A DNA stretch of 64,000 nt from Cloeon dipterum (lineage: Eukaryota > Arthropoda > Insecta > Ephemeroptera > Baetidae), in contig NC_088789.1 in the NCBI RefSeq assembly GCF_949628265.1, positions 29,567,883-29,631,882 on the forward strand, in the 5' to 3' direction. This document shows, piece after piece, positions 1-12,180 of the stretch. How positions within the stretch are numbered: position 1 is the stretch's first letter; the number at the start of each line of letters is the position of its first letter. A model generated the notes under the pieces. The model did no database searches and was not told the origin of the DNA. It was given only the letters and a program-made list of their open reading frames with translations. Made by a program: the position numbers and the translations under genes.

Positions 1-1800
1 GTGTTTTTCTCATCGTGTATTCTGGAATTTTCTAGTTTCTCAAACCTTATTAACGCGTACAGGATAGGATGTGAAAAAAACCATGGTCGGAAAAACTTAT
101 GTCTCTATGTTTCTTACGTAAAATAAAAATCTCAAGGCAAGATTTAACTCGGCATTATCTGAATATATTATTTGTAATTTTCTAGCTTTTTTGTTTGTAA
201 AGATACTGTTTACAGAGCTGACAAATGATTGATTAAAATTCGCAGACAAGAAAAATCTAATTATGATCATGAAATACTTTTCTCTAGACAACATTTATTG
301 ATTGATGGCTCATTTTTAACTCGGAGAATTTTGCCTAAGAACTGATGAAAGATCTTGTTTTAAAATACATTTTGGCAAACGATTTTTTAACTGTACTTGC
401 CTTGAGTTGTAAAAGTAAAAAAATTAAACATATTTCCAGACGAGACTTGTTTAATTTACACCTTGAAAAATCTTATTCACTAATTTGAGAGGGATAACTT
501 ATAATTACTTTTTATTCTATTTACCTGATGTTGTTTTTTTTCCAAATAAATTTGCTAAGCATATTTTAGTTTTACAAAACAAAGATGTGTTCACAGGTGC
601 CTGCTGAAAGGGCAGCCGATGCTCCTTCCACTTTACAGAGCAGCAATGCAGAGGGAGCTGCTGATGTCCAAAATACTGAAGAAGATGAAGAACCAGAAAT
701 GGTGCAGCCAAGGAAAGTGTTGAAGCGCAAATCAGGCGCGCTCCAACAGAAGGGCTGTCCTAAAAAGGCAAAGAAGAGCTGCAAGTACTCTCCTGGCAAG
801 ACGGACACACCTCAGCCGAGGATGAAGATTGATGACGAAGCTCCTGACGCCATGGGAAGGCCCAGGGCGAAGAAAACGGTGGGAAGGAACAAGAGGCTGC
901 TTGACTACCCTCAGTTTGAAGTGCAGGTAGGCTCAAGGCTCAAAGTTGAGCCTTCATTAGGCATTTGACCCATTTGTACGGTTATTTGCTTCATTTCATT
1001 GAGGACAGATAAGCCGTAACTGGTATCAAGCCCAAAAATGTTAAAAATTTAGGATTTTGTGATGTCAGATTATATCACACTTGTCTTGGGGAGGGTTGTC
1101 GAAATCTTTATGTACTAAAAATCATTATATTGATCTACAATTTTTTATATTCATGGTTAATAAGACACCTCAAAGCTTTCATTTATTGCACTTTTTTTAC
1201 AAATCTATTTGTGACTTCTCTTGTTGTATAGCGGAGGAAGAAGAACAAGCAGCGCAGCCAAAGGGAAGGAATCAACAGAAGAGTGAAAAAGCTGGTTTGT
1301 TGTCAGCTCTGCGGTTTCACCATCACTAACCTATAGATGAGCAACCATAAAATATGTTCCTCTCTCATTTAACCTTTGATACCTATTACTTTACACAAAG
1401 ATAATGCTTCCTTTTGAAAGGAAACAGAACTTGCACTGCGTCGTCTGCACGATTGTCAAGATTTGTTGTTGTGAATTTGCTAGATCATTTAAAATAAACT
1501 CTGCTCTTCTGTTTTTACCCTTAAAATTGTTTTTTTCTGTAAGATTTTGTGCATTCTGCCTATCCAAAGAGTCAATTGACATTTCAAAAACTTATAAACT
1601 TAAACATTTTTCGAAATTGGGTAGTCGTTGACACTGCAAGGGATTTATCAAATATCAGTGGGGAGGAAGGCTTCTTGTAATTCGTTGAGCCGAAACAGAT
1701 TTCCAATTGGAATACGATTATCTTCATGCTGGCACGCACGCTACGCAGGCAGGCGTGATCGCAGAGGAGCAATCGCATCAATTCGACTGTATTACTTTAT
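1..1800. repeat. Left arm of large inverted duplication
   Basis: The plus strand here matches the reverse complement of about 3070-4985 along its length, with indels. Bases 1-100 pair with about 4880-4980, and the inner end (TGATCGCAGAGGAGCAA near 1757) pairs with about 3095-3112. The arm holds the last two exons, the intron between them and 3' sequence of the duplicated gene. The window edge cuts it, so the true arm is probably longer. Confidence 0.9.
597..1336 (+). CDS. 3' end of plus-strand paralogue of the 3.6-8.3 kb gene (last two exons)
   Basis: Two exons, 597-926 and 1232-1336, joined in phase 0 with good sites (TTCACAG acceptor, CAG/GTAGGC donor, TATAG acceptor), encode 144 C-terminal residues. 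They start VPAERAADAP, pass an acidic stretch (TEEDEEPEM) and end in basic sequence (RRKKNKQRSQRE) plus a C-terminal CCQLCGF. An ATG at 585 looks like a start, but in the mirror copy it lies at the end of an intron and the preceding exon joins in phase, so the real start should be left of the window. Against the mirror copy only about 8 of 110 residues differ in the first exon, while the introns differ far more, suggesting selection on the protein. Both splice sites and the stop are intact, so I treat it as a gene rather than a pseudogene. Function unknown. Confidence 0.7.
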
Positions 1801-3069
1801 TGGAGAGATCAAAACTAAAACATATTGAATCGAAAGAAGAGTTTCCTTCATAAGGCCTTAGTAAGTTTCTTTTGAAATGAAAAATTCAGTGGCTTCAGTG
1901 AAAAAAGCACCTTCAATCCTGCACGAAAATAAAACTGGTTCTCTACAAATTGTAGCCGTGTAGAGATCCAGTTGGTGTGCAGCTTGAAGGTCGTCAGCGG
2001 CTCTGGCAGCTCCCTTGAGCGCGCCGGCTGGCCACCGCCACCACCGCAGGGTCCAGAGAGAGCAGGCTCATCATCCACACCCGTTAATTACTTGTGCATT
2101 GTGTGTGTCTCACTTGTCAGTTGTCTCCTTGTGCACGTGTTTGAATAAAAAAGAGATGTGTAGGGCGGACAATAATTCGAAACACTACTGGCTTTTAAGT
2201 AGAAAACTGCGATCAATTCTGCAAGAATGTCCGAGATAGCAATTGGCTGTGAGGATGGTAATTGGAATTTGAACGGGACAACAAAGCATAAGAGAAAATC
2301 CAATTTTAATTTAAAATGCAGAATGCCAGGAAAAATAAGACAAGGGGGAAAAGGCTTAATGTCCCGTCTGAAGTGAAAAACAACGAGTTACATAATATTG
2401 TTTTATTATTTCTCACATTAAAGGGAGAAGGTCCAAAATAAAACAAAGTTTTATTTATGTATTTTGTAAGTAATTAGTATTAGAACAAATTAAAAATACA
2501 CAAGTATGAAACTTTATTATATTATTTAAGTACATAAATAAATCAACTGTGCGTCGTTCATGTCATTGTTTGATAGTAGGGGATGAATTTATGGTTAAAT
2601 ATTCTCAAGTTGGGGCGCCAGCTAGAGCCACACGTGTGCCTTTAACTCAGGGTCCACCGCCTTAACGTCTCGCCCATTTCCAGCAGCAACTATCAGTCAA
2701 ATTTTTTCAAACGAAAACTCATAAGACTTTTAATTTTTGCTCAAATTAATTCATTCCGTGATTTGAATTTATGTGAACTTAATTTATTTTTATTCACATT
2801 AGTTAAGATATTTAAATTCCTTGAACAACAAGGTGTCCACGCCAAGAATATCCTACGAATTTGAGATCTTAATTTGATATGCCTAAGTTAATCAGCAGAG
2901 GATAATAATTAACCGTCTGAAATTCTAACATTTTGAGCACATTATGAATGATTTTGTAGCGTGTGCTAGTGCGAGTAATTAAAAAATTGCTATTTTCCGC
3001 TGCTAATCTTAAACGAAAGAGCAACCAATAATTAGTAGATACACCACAGCAGATCCCAGCATCGACTAT
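1801..3069. other. Spacer between inverted arms, no gene seen
   Basis: AT-rich single-copy spacer about 1.27 kb long between the two duplicated 3' ends. The only structure noticed is a short tRNA-like stretch near 2604-2690; no supported reading frame. Confidence 0.6.
2604..2690 (-). other. Degenerate tRNA-like sequence (tRNA relic or SINE head)
   Basis: Read on the minus strand this contains CGAGACGTTAAGGCGGTGGA, close to the D-arm/A-box region of serine or leucine tRNAs. About 40 nt further is GGCTCTAGCTGG, only weakly like a B box. The stems do not fold into a clean cloverleaf by eye, so a working tRNA is unlikely. Confidence 0.2.
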
Positions 3070-4985
3070 TTATTACAGACGAAACGATGCGTTTGCTCCT
3101 CTGCGATCACGCCTGTGCCAGCCTCAATAATCACAGTCTGATTTAATATTACACATATGCTTAAAGACGAAATCTGTTTTGGCTCGATGAAATACATGAA
3201 AAGCCAATGATATTTGAGAAATCCGTTTCCTTGTCGCACTGTTCAGATTGAAAAATAATTGAAGATCCGATTTTTGAAATGCGATTTAATTCCTTTGGAT
3301 CGGCAGAATGCATCAAATTTTACGTAGGAAATTTATTAATGTACAAACACAGTCCATTAGAGTAGAGCAGTTTATTTTTAATGGTCCAGCACAATTAACA
3401 AATCTTGCATTTTAAAATGCAGCACGAGATTCATGCAAACGACGCAGTACAAGGTAACACGTTAAACTTCAAGAAAATTTAGGTTTCCTTTCAAAGGAAT
3501 TAAGCGTGGTCTTTTTGTAAAAAAATAGGTATCAAAGGTTAAATGAGAGAGGAACATATTATTCTATGGTTGCTCATCTATAGGTTAATGACGGTGAAAC
3601 CGCAGAGCTGACGACCAACCAGCATTTTCATTCTCCTGTTGATTCTCTCCCTTTGGCTGCGCTGCTTGTTCTTCTTCCTCCGCTATACAACAAGAGAAGT
3701 CACAAATTGATTTGTAAAAAGTGCAATAAATGAAAGCTTTGAGGTGCCTTGTTAACCTTGAATATAAAAAAATTGTAGATCAATATAATGATTTTTAGTA
3801 CATAAAGATTTTGACAACCCTCCCCAAGACAAGTGTGATTTAATCAGGCATCACATAATCCTAAATTTTTAACATTTTTGGGCTTGATACCAGTTACGGC
3901 TTATCTGTCCTCAATGAAATGAAGCAAATAACCGTACAAATGGGTCCAATGCCTAATGAAGGCTCAACTTTGAGCCTTGAGCCTACCTGCACTTCAAACT
4001 CAGGGTAGTCAAGCAGCCTCTTGTTCCTTCCCACCGTTTTCTTCGGCCTGGGCCTTCCCATGGCGTCAGGAGCTTCGTCATCAATCTTCATCATCGGCTG
4101 AGGTGTGTCCGTCTTGCCAGGAGAGAACTTGCAGCTCTTCTTTGCCTTTTTAGGACAGCCCTTCTGTTGGAGCGCGCCTAATTTGCGCTTCAACACTTTC
4201 TTTGGCTGCACCATTTCTGGTTCTTCATCTTCTTCAGTATTTTGGACTTCAGCAGCTTCCTCTGCATTGCTGCTCTGTAAGGTGGAAGGAGCATCGGCTG
4301 CCCTTTCAGCAGGCACCTGTGAACACATTTTTGTTTTGGAAAACTTAAATATTCATATCAAATTTATTTGGAAAAACACCATTAAGTAAATTAAATAAAA
4401 AGTTATATAAATTATCTCTCTCATATAAGTGAATAAGATTTTTCATAGTGTAAATGGAACAAGTCTCTTCTGGGTGTTTAATTTTTTGGACTTGTACAAC
4501 TGAAGGCAATAGTGTACAGTTAAAATCGTTTGCCATAATGTATTTTAAAACAAGATCATTCGTCATTTCTTTGGCAAAATTCTCAGAGTCACAAATGAGC
4601 TGTCAATTAATAAATGTTGTCAAAAGAAATAAGTATTTCATGATCACAAAAGGATCACGTCTCAGGATTTTAATCAATAATCTATCAGCTCTGTTGATAG
4701 TATCTTAGTAGAATGAATTGGGGACTTAACTTCAAGAAACTTACACATTTATTCAGATTATGCGGAGTTAAATCTACTTTACACCATTAAAGTCATTTAT
4801 TATTTGCCTTGAGATTTTTATTTTACAGAAAAAAACAATGAAACACAATAATAAATAGACCCAAATTCAAGTTTTTCCGACCCTGATTATTTATTTTCAC
4901 GTCGTATCCTTCACGCGTCAATAAGGTGAGAAAATAGAAAATCCCAGAATACATGACGAGAAAAACAGAAGTCACATTTTGTAAC
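3070..4985. repeat. Right arm of large inverted duplication
   Basis: Mirror of 1-1800. It is about 100 bp longer because of insertions, mainly around 3290-3480, inside the 3' flank of the minus-strand gene. The outer end reaches into that gene's sixth-to-seventh exon intron; whether homology continues cannot be judged because the left arm is cut by the window. Confidence 0.9.
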
Positions 4986-7900
4986 CAAGTTTCCGCATTA
5001 TTTACATTCCAAGGAATTTATATAAATAACACCCAAATTCTTAAGAACAATAATTAACTTTGTCTTGAATGATAAAATATGTTCCATACAAGTAAACAAG
5101 ATGGTCTGTGTTTAATGGCAAATAAATTAAAACTGTACTAATTCCTCGATGCGTGTTGAAAACAAAATATTGATGACATAAAGGTTGTCAATTACATACT
5201 AAAACAACTGTTGTCATCTATCTACTTGACATCAGGTTTACTTAGAGCCGCATTGATTTTCAAATACTAAATGTGTAGCGAGTGATTTAAGATATTTTTC
5301 ACTTAAAACTATAAATTGATTCTTAATTCCCAACAAAAAGACACAAAGAACAATGCAATTAAAGAACACTCCAGAGTTCAATCTTTAGAAAAAGAGATCA
5401 TCAAATAAAAAGAAACCAGAGCTAACCTCAAGTGCCAGCGAATGCGTCTCAATCTCCTCGTGAGTGTCCCAAAGACTGGCCAACTCAAAATCAGAGCTGA
5501 CCACGTGGGAAACTTGATCCTCCACGACTTTGGCAGGCACCCCAGCATTCTCGGCCTGCAGCAAGTCGAGAGCCACTTTGTCGGCGTCGGCAGGTGGAGC
5601 CGATTGGCTTTTGTTTTCAGCCATGGGGATGACTTGCTGAGAGTCTGCTGTCTCTTTCTCAGGGGCCTCTTGATGGACACTCAATTCCTGTTCTTCACCT
5701 GTGGATTGTTTATTGTTTAGAGCAGGGCAATCTCAGTCATTTTACAAAAAAATGCTATTTTACCTTCAGCGTCAGCAGCCTCTTCGTCAATCGCCATGCT
5801 CACATCGCAAACTGAGTCGTCGTCCGAGAATTCCATCCAATCATCCTCGCCATCTTCAAACTTATCATTAGCTTTCCCAGTGGTGCTGGGATTGGGTTCA
5901 TCAGCCTCTTCCCTCATCACAGCATCTTGATGAGCGCAACCTGCTAACAAAATGAGAAATTTAAATTCAAACCTTTGTTCTTTGTAACATCATACACTCG
6001 GAACAACTCAAATCTTTTGAGATATGTATTTTTTACATATGCATTAATAAATTAATTTTTGCCAGAGCGGACTTGAGAATAACAAAAAATATGAAATGAA
6101 ATTTGATGAATTTGAATGTGTGTCAATATCAAACCATAGTTTGACCATTCATTTAGCATTCTCCATTCACCCGTCCAAGCTCTATAATGATCTGATTGCA
6201 AAATTCATTAAATTTCGCATATCATACAAAAAAAGTCAATACAAATCTGAAGAATTTTCGGCTGAGGCTTCAAACAATACGATGTAATCAGGCAGCTATT
6301 TAATAAATTTAGAGCTGAATAAAAAATCAATGATTGCTCAAAATATTCAACAAATCCCAAGAAACCTTAAGCAATCTAAAGAACGTCTGGTGAAAAATAA
6401 TAAAATTGATTTATAATATATCCTCCATTATCAAGATATTTAATAGGGTGAGCATTGTCTCATCAGAATTAAAGTCGGGCGTACGCTACTGAGCAAGAGA
6501 AGTTTGTCTCTCCACGGGTTTGGAATCAGGTTTACTGTCCAATATTAATGATTTTTAATTCAACGTATATTATGCTGTAAAGTGTCAATTAGGACACTTA
6601 AATTCACTTGGCAATCACATATGGCTCTCAATTATCGATCATTCCACGAGAAAGCGATGAAAATAAATTGGAAGGGATCGTAAAAAGTGACCTTTAAATT
6701 GCATTTGAGCCTCCATGATTTCAACTGCCAGCATGTCCATTTCCTCAGTAGCCGACAAGGTTTCAGGCGTGTCGTAGGGCAGGAAGAGGTCTTCATCAAA
6801 AATGTCGACAGCTTCATCCTGATCTCCTCCAGCTGGAGTTCCTGCTTCTGCAGACTGAGGGTCGGCCAAAGAGACGGGCGTGTCATTCATGACTGCAGCT
6901 TCACCATCCACGTTCTTTGGGATCAGATTTTCCTCAGCAGCAGCTGTCAACTCCATATTCAGAGGCTCAAACACGTAGATGTTTTCCTTGGCTGTGGAAG
7001 CAGCCTCCTCAGTGGCTTCAGGCTCTTTCTCTTTCTCTTCAGCAGTTTTCTCGCTTGCAGGACTAGGTGGAGCGTCAGAGGGGACAGCAGCTTCTTCCGA
7101 CAGCACAACAGCAGTGGCCAGATTTTCAGCAGGAGCCTCACAGTTTGGTTTCTCTTTTGAACTTTCCTCCAAGCCGTCCACATCATAGGTGTCGTTATTT
7201 TCTGAAGAAGCGACAGATAATATGAATTAATTTCATTCCAGCTCAGAAGAACTGGCACGAAAACACAAGGCTTGCAGAAAATAAGGACAAGAATAAATTT
7301 GAAACATAGTTTTAAGGAAATATCACCAATTTTCACATTTAAAAGGAATAATTTAATTCAAAATGGCGGAAGTATTGTTCGTGCGACTTGTATTAATGAA
7401 AAATACTATTATTTGATTCATTATCTATCAAAGACAAAGTCACTGACACTATAAATATATTTTAATTTTAATTTTTTCTCATTCCTCAAGTCCATAATTA
7501 ATTTAATTTGAAATAACTACAAAAAGCTCGAGATTTAAACCAGGCTAGCGTGATCCTAACCAAAGTGACAAACATATAAAAAAAGTGTGCGACATCTTAC
7601 CATCATTCAACATTTCAGTCCAATCCTCCAGTTTCTTAGTGTAATAAATAGTCAGAAGATCTGCGCAAAAAATGCACAATTACGAAAAATGCAAGGGAAA
7701 AACAGTGATTCTCACCATTTGCCTTCAACTTTTCGGCAAGTCTCACCAAAGTTCGGAGCATTCGCTTCTCTGATCCTTTCCTGGTTGGCTTACAATTAGG
7801 CTCCTTCTCTTCTTGACGCCCTGTTGAGACAATCTTCTCATAAATATAATCGCAAAAATTACAGGTTACATACAAAATGAAATCTTTGAAGAAAAATGCC

Positions 7901-8328
7901 CCGTAATTTATGTTTTTACCTTCTATAGTTTCTAAAAAATTTACTCTTCTTCTTTTTAAGGTGGTTGAGAGGTATTGCATCACCATTACAATTAATACAA
8001 GTGAAAAAAGATTAAAACTTAATGCTTTTGAGGTTCTTTTACTAACTTTACCCATTCACTTCCATAACTAGAAAATAAGACATGGCAGATACATACCAAG
8101 AGCAGCAATCTTCTCATCCCGAGCCGCAATTAGGACATTTTGCTGGTCGATGATCGCTTTGTCCTGCTTGTGGATCAATTCATAGACAGAAATCAATTTG
8201 TTGGTCTGCTCCACGAACGCCCGGGCCTCTTTTAGCTGCGTTTCCAGCTCTTGTATCTGCTTCTTTAGATTGTCATTGGCAGCTGCCAGCAGCAGCGCCT
8301 GCTCCGCATCCGCATGCGAGGAATTCAT
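3578..8328 (-). CDS. Coiled-coil, acidic, basic-tailed protein of unknown function (596 aa)
   Basis: Eight exons: 8328-8097, 7820-7716, 7660-7601, 7201-6692, 5940-5764, 5698-5427, 4316-3987 and 3682-3578. All junctions are GT-AG and in phase, giving 1791 nt with a TAG stop. Residues about 15-77 form a coiled coil (LKKQIQELETQLKEARAFVE and on), rich in A, L, K, E and Q. Residues about 80-115 are basic and helical. The large exon 4 and exons 5-6 are strongly acidic and A/E/P-rich (probably disordered), including FDEDLFLPYDTPE and DWMEFSDDDS. Exons 7-8 are basic with KKAKKSC, GRNKRLL and RRKKNKQRSQRE, plausible nuclear-localisation and nucleic-acid-binding segments. The start is the first ATG, followed directly by the coiled coil. 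An acidic plus basic layout suits a nuclear chromatin or transcription protein, but no family is recognised. The last two exons are duplicated in inverted orientation at 597-1336. Confidence 0.85.
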
Positions 8329-8760
8329 TGCCCACTGATGAGAAAATCCTGCAACATTCTGGAGTTAAATTTATATTTTTCATTGATTCAAAAGCCATAC
8401 CTGCTAAGTGTGACTCGTCTGGTGAGATTTATGAGAAGTGCCGATTTATTGCATCGATTAGCCCGCAGGACGGTGCTTCAAAGCACTCAAAAATCGCTTC
8501 CAAAACAGAAAATTAGTCTGCAATGCACTTTGAATCCGATTGAGAGCAGCGAATTCTGCGAAAGTCAACGGTCGCGCGGTTGTGAATCAGCGATAAGTGC
8601 GATAAATCCGGATAAATCGTGTTCTCCGTGATGAACAACAAACAACAAACCAAGATGGCCGACCAATTGTCTACACTCGAGCAAATTAATTCTAGAACTG
8701 AGCAGTGACAGTGAGCACCAGGAGAAAGTGAGAGTGACGTCACAGTATCGTTACAAAGAG
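8329..8760 (-). promoter_or_regulatory. Likely promoter region of the 596-aa protein gene
   Basis: The region directly upstream of the minus-strand start carries a full palindromic CRE (TGACGTCA, 8735-8742) and a CAAGATGGCC motif near 8651 like a YY1 site. A GC-rich stretch (CCGGTGCGCATGCGCGTGG) follows at about 8774, just outside. No TATA box is evident. Assignment is by position and motif only. Confidence 0.3.
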
Positions 8761-10034
8761 ATTGGCAGCTCCCCGGTGCGCATGCGCGTGGAGGGAATCC
8801 ACCGATTTTTGAGATTCTTGAGTCTAATTCACTCTGCGATGATGATTTACGCGGTGGCCCAGGAGCGGCAAGCGGACTGCTCACAGAGCGTTTCTTCAAT
8901 TCACGCAACGCTTGCTCCCAATGCCATCCAACCGGATAATTAATAAAACAATAATAATTACGATAATTTCAAAATAGAGACTAAACGCGTCGACATTATT
9001 TCACAAGAAAATTTAGCTGTGATCTGTGATTCTTCTTGACAATTTTCGTCACATCATAAGAATTTAGGGAGTAAAAAAGTGAGGGTGAAACGCTAAAAGG
9101 GGCGATTTTTATTCAACCCTGACATGAGTACATTTTATCTAAAAACCTGGACAAAAAAGTTAACCATATATAAAATAAGCAGCTAGCATTAATTAAATTT
9201 TTCATTCACATATATTTAATGAATAGATAATATGGATCAGTTTGATAATTTAATTCCAAATTTTTTGGACGGTTTTTTGGTGAGGATAGAAATGCCCTGC
9301 TCAGGAGTGTTAAATTAAAATAAATCCAAAAGGGTCAGCGCCACGCACCCGCTTTTATGTTGTTATTATGGAGCTCCTAATTTGGTGAGTATATTTATAA
9401 TACGGCAGCTAATTCAGCTGCTGACGAGCGTGAACAAAAAGATTGCCATTAACTTGGCGTGTGTTTTGGTCACAACATCGTCGATCGATATGAAAAGCCA
9501 CTCGAATTTATTTTTAATAATTGGAGCAATGGTATTATCTGATGACATCCTGCAAAAGTGAAAGCTGTCTGTGTTTAGTGTACATAAATAATTAAATTTT
9601 ATCAATTATCGCTATCTTTAGACGCAGCGCAGCTTCTTACTGACTGTTTTATATTTTAAACAGTTCGTTTCCATATAATTGTGGAAAAAAATTGATCAAT
9701 AGAAAAGATATAATAGCTGGCAGGCTAGACAAAACGCGTCGACGTCGACTTACTTCATGTGTTATAATTATGCAACCCGCGCTGCAAGACTGCCAGGCGG
9801 CACGGTTTCGAACTCTCTACCGCAATAGATTGATTTTGTTCATTGATTTTGCATTTCTGCTATATTGCAAGAAACGTTGCCCCCTTTTGATCCGTTCATC
9901 GAGTGAATAAACAATTTTTGAATGCATTCATATTATGAAAGAGAGAATAAAAGAAAATATTATTTAAAACTAATGCTCTTTATTGTCAAACCTAAAGAGA
10001 AAAAAAATAAACAGCTTTTACGAAGGCCTCTTAA
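8761..10034. other. Intergenic, no gene seen
   Basis: AT-rich DNA between the start of the coiled-coil gene and the end of the ankyrin gene. The short open frames here (65-72 codons) show no conservation or domain. AATAAA-like signals around 10000-10015 are consistent with 3' processing of the neighbouring minus-strand gene. Confidence 0.5.
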
Positions 10035-10769
10035 TTAACATCTAACTCCCAGGGAGAGGAAGTAGTTTCTCTTTTCCTTTTGTTTTCGCGGAACATAAAC
10101 CAAAACCGAACGACCAAGAAAGTCTTTGGCATGAACATCGGCCCCATTTTCGACCAGAAATTTGCAAAACTGCAAATCCGCCGTTTGCGCCGCCATGTGA
10201 AGGATAGTGATGCCTTGGAAGTCCTCCTTGATCAGCCGTTTATTTAATCCCACCACGAATTTAGCACTCAGCAGTTTATTATTACGAGTGCAGAAGTGCA
10301 GGGCGTTATTGTCGCCGCTCTCCAGATTGATATCCATGTCTGCGCCGGCCTTGAGCAATTCCTCAGCAGCGGCGATGTTTTCCGTGTGGAGGGCAACGCA
10401 AAAGGCCGAGTGTGAGTTATTGTTTTTCAAATTCACATTCACCCCCTTGGAAACTAAAAAAGGGACGAGCGTTTTTCCAAACATTTTGTTCTTTGCGGCG
10501 AAGTGAAGAACCGTGTTTCCCCGCTCATCATGATTCAGGACCAGCGCGTCGACGTTCTTTTCGCACAGCCACTCGCACATTTTCAAATCGGCGTGATTCG
10601 CTGCGAAGTGAAGGGCATTCATCTCTTCATTCGTGAGAGAGTAAAATATGTTTGTCTTTTTTGTAGTGATTAATAAAACATCATTTTTGTACTGATTTTG
10701 AATTTTTGTTTGTTTTTCTTTGTCAATTAATACCACCCTCCATTCCTCCAACCTCCATGCACAAGGCAT
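10035..10769 (-). CDS. Ankyrin-repeat protein (possibly 5'-incomplete)
   Basis: An open frame of 244 codons. From about residue 47 there are five consecutive ankyrin-type repeats: NALHFAANHADLKMCEWLCE; NTVLHFAAKNKM...LVPFLVSKGVNVNLKN; a weaker third (AEELLKAGADMDIN); NALHFCTRNNKLLSAKFVV; ITILHMAAQTADLQFCKFLV...GADVHAKD. The repeats form a helical stack that binds proteins; the partner is not predictable. The first 46 residues (start ATG at 10769) lack repeat character and may be read-through of an upstream intron, so more N-terminal exons could exist. The frame ends soon after the last repeat with a basic tail. Decayed relatives lie near 55.4-55.9 kb (-) and 59.6-59.9 kb (+), so an ankyrin family lived in this region; this is the only intact copy. 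Confidence 0.7.
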   Translation of the reverse strand: MPCAWRLEEWRVVLIDKEKQTKIQNQYKNDVLLITTKKTNIFYSLTNEEMNALHFAANHADLKMCEWLCEKNVDALVLNHDERGNTVLHFAAKNKMFGKTLVPFLVSKGVNVNLKNNNSHSAFCVALHTENIAAAEELLKAGADMDINLESGDNNALHFCTRNNKLLSAKFVVGLNKRLIKEDFQGITILHMAAQTADLQFCKFLVENGADVHAKDFLGRSVLVYVPRKQKEKRNYFLSLGVRC

Positions 10770-11080
10770 ATAATGTGCTCTTTATTGAGCAATAAATTCT
10801 TCTTGTAGTATTTCAGTGTCTTTAAAAACGTTGGGATAAGTAATCACAATAAGCGTGGTATGAAGCTTCGGAATTTGAAATGAACTGGAGAAATTTTTGA
10901 AATTGCTCTGAAAGGAAACACATCTTGAGAATGCGGCCAAAGAATGTACATTTTTCACAATTTCTTATTTGATAGACCAAAAAGTGTTCAAGCGTTTGAT
11001 GATTTTGCTCTTATATCTTTTACTGCGCAATATAAAAAGATCCAGAAAATCTTGAAGCTGTAAAATATCGAGTCACAAAA
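10770..11080. other. Intergenic, no gene seen
   Basis: AT-rich upstream flank of the ankyrin frame with no recognisable motif or conserved frame. Confidence 0.4.
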
Positions 11081-12180
11081 ATCATCGAATCCCGAAAATT
11101 CTAAAAATCTGAAATTCGCTTCGTCTTTCGCTGCGGGGTGCAATTTAATTTCGGGGCATTCGTGAGGCGAGCGGCAATATAATACGTGTGAAAAAGCAGT
11201 GGCAGGATAATAGTCGGGAAAGTCGAAAGAGCGGCTCTTCTGCAGGCGCCGAGGCCCCGATCACGCAGCTGGCAAATCATAATTAAGCGCTGCACAGACC
11301 CATTTATTTATTCGCACTTGAAACAAATATGTTCGTGCTTCAAATTATAAGCCCTTGGAGGAATTAGAGGAGGACCAAGAGGTCGCTGAAGGGGACGAAA
11401 ATATTGTCCGGACGATACTCATTATAAAGCAGAAAGGTTAAGCCGCATTATTGGGTTAGGCGCATCTGTCTCGGGGGAATCGCTCGGGAGGAAGGAGTTG
11501 AATGCGCGGTTCAGCTCGCAATAAGAGGAGCGAGCGGACGAGTACGAGCTAGGATATTGCAACAATTATTTTATTAAGTTTCTATAATTTTTTATTAAAG
11601 TGTTCACCGCATGGCAATGAACCTTTTGCCAGCATCATAAAATGCAAATTTCCGTGCAATTTTCTGCCGAATGAATCATCACGGGCGCTGCAATAATCAG
11701 CCGGAAGTTTAAATTTATTCGCAGACCTCTCCTGCTGGCAAATAAATAAAAACCAATCACGGAGGATGATTGCTGTCTGCTCGCTCACAGCCACCGCAAT
11801 TTTTTATTTGTCTGTCAATTAATCGCGGCTCAAGGGCCATTCTGAGGACGTAATGGCCGCGTCAAAATTTATGCCAGCATACTACTTTTGACGCGCGTCA
11901 CTCCACGCCTTTTTATTTTGGAACCAACGCACCACTCACAAACGGTCACTTTTCATTCATTCTTTGACATAAGATGAAAAAAGAAAATGCAACTAAATAT
12001 TGGAATTCAATCTTGTATTTATAGAAACTCTGAACTCACGAAAGCGTTTCCGCGTTAAAATTGTAATGCAATCAATGAAGAAAATTGAAAAAGATAAAAG
12101 CATAAATATTCACATTTGACTAAAGTTATCGAATTAATTTATAAATGAACGTGTGTGTTTCCAAGAGACATCGTCTTTTT
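11081..12180 (-). repeat. Inverted copy of the short-ZAD-gene 3' flank
   Basis: Reverse complement matches the 3' flanks of the plus-strand short ZAD genes (from 20874, 33173 and 37626). Shared stretches include the GTCCGCTCGCTCCTC...GAACCGCGCATTCAACTCC block and the GGCGCGTC...AATGGCCCTTGAGCCGCGATTA block. The flank therefore moved with the short gene at 12.2 kb, which is inverted relative to the other short genes. No coding frame supported. Confidence 0.75.

Noticed and set aside
585..596. ATG (MCSQ) as start of the plus-strand gene at 585
   Set aside because: In the mirror copy the same bases are the end of an intron (TTCACAG acceptor), and the upstream exon joins in phase at the following GTG.
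9770..9830. Possible tRNA near a GGTTTCGAACTC box
   Set aside because: No matching A box or stems at proper spacing.
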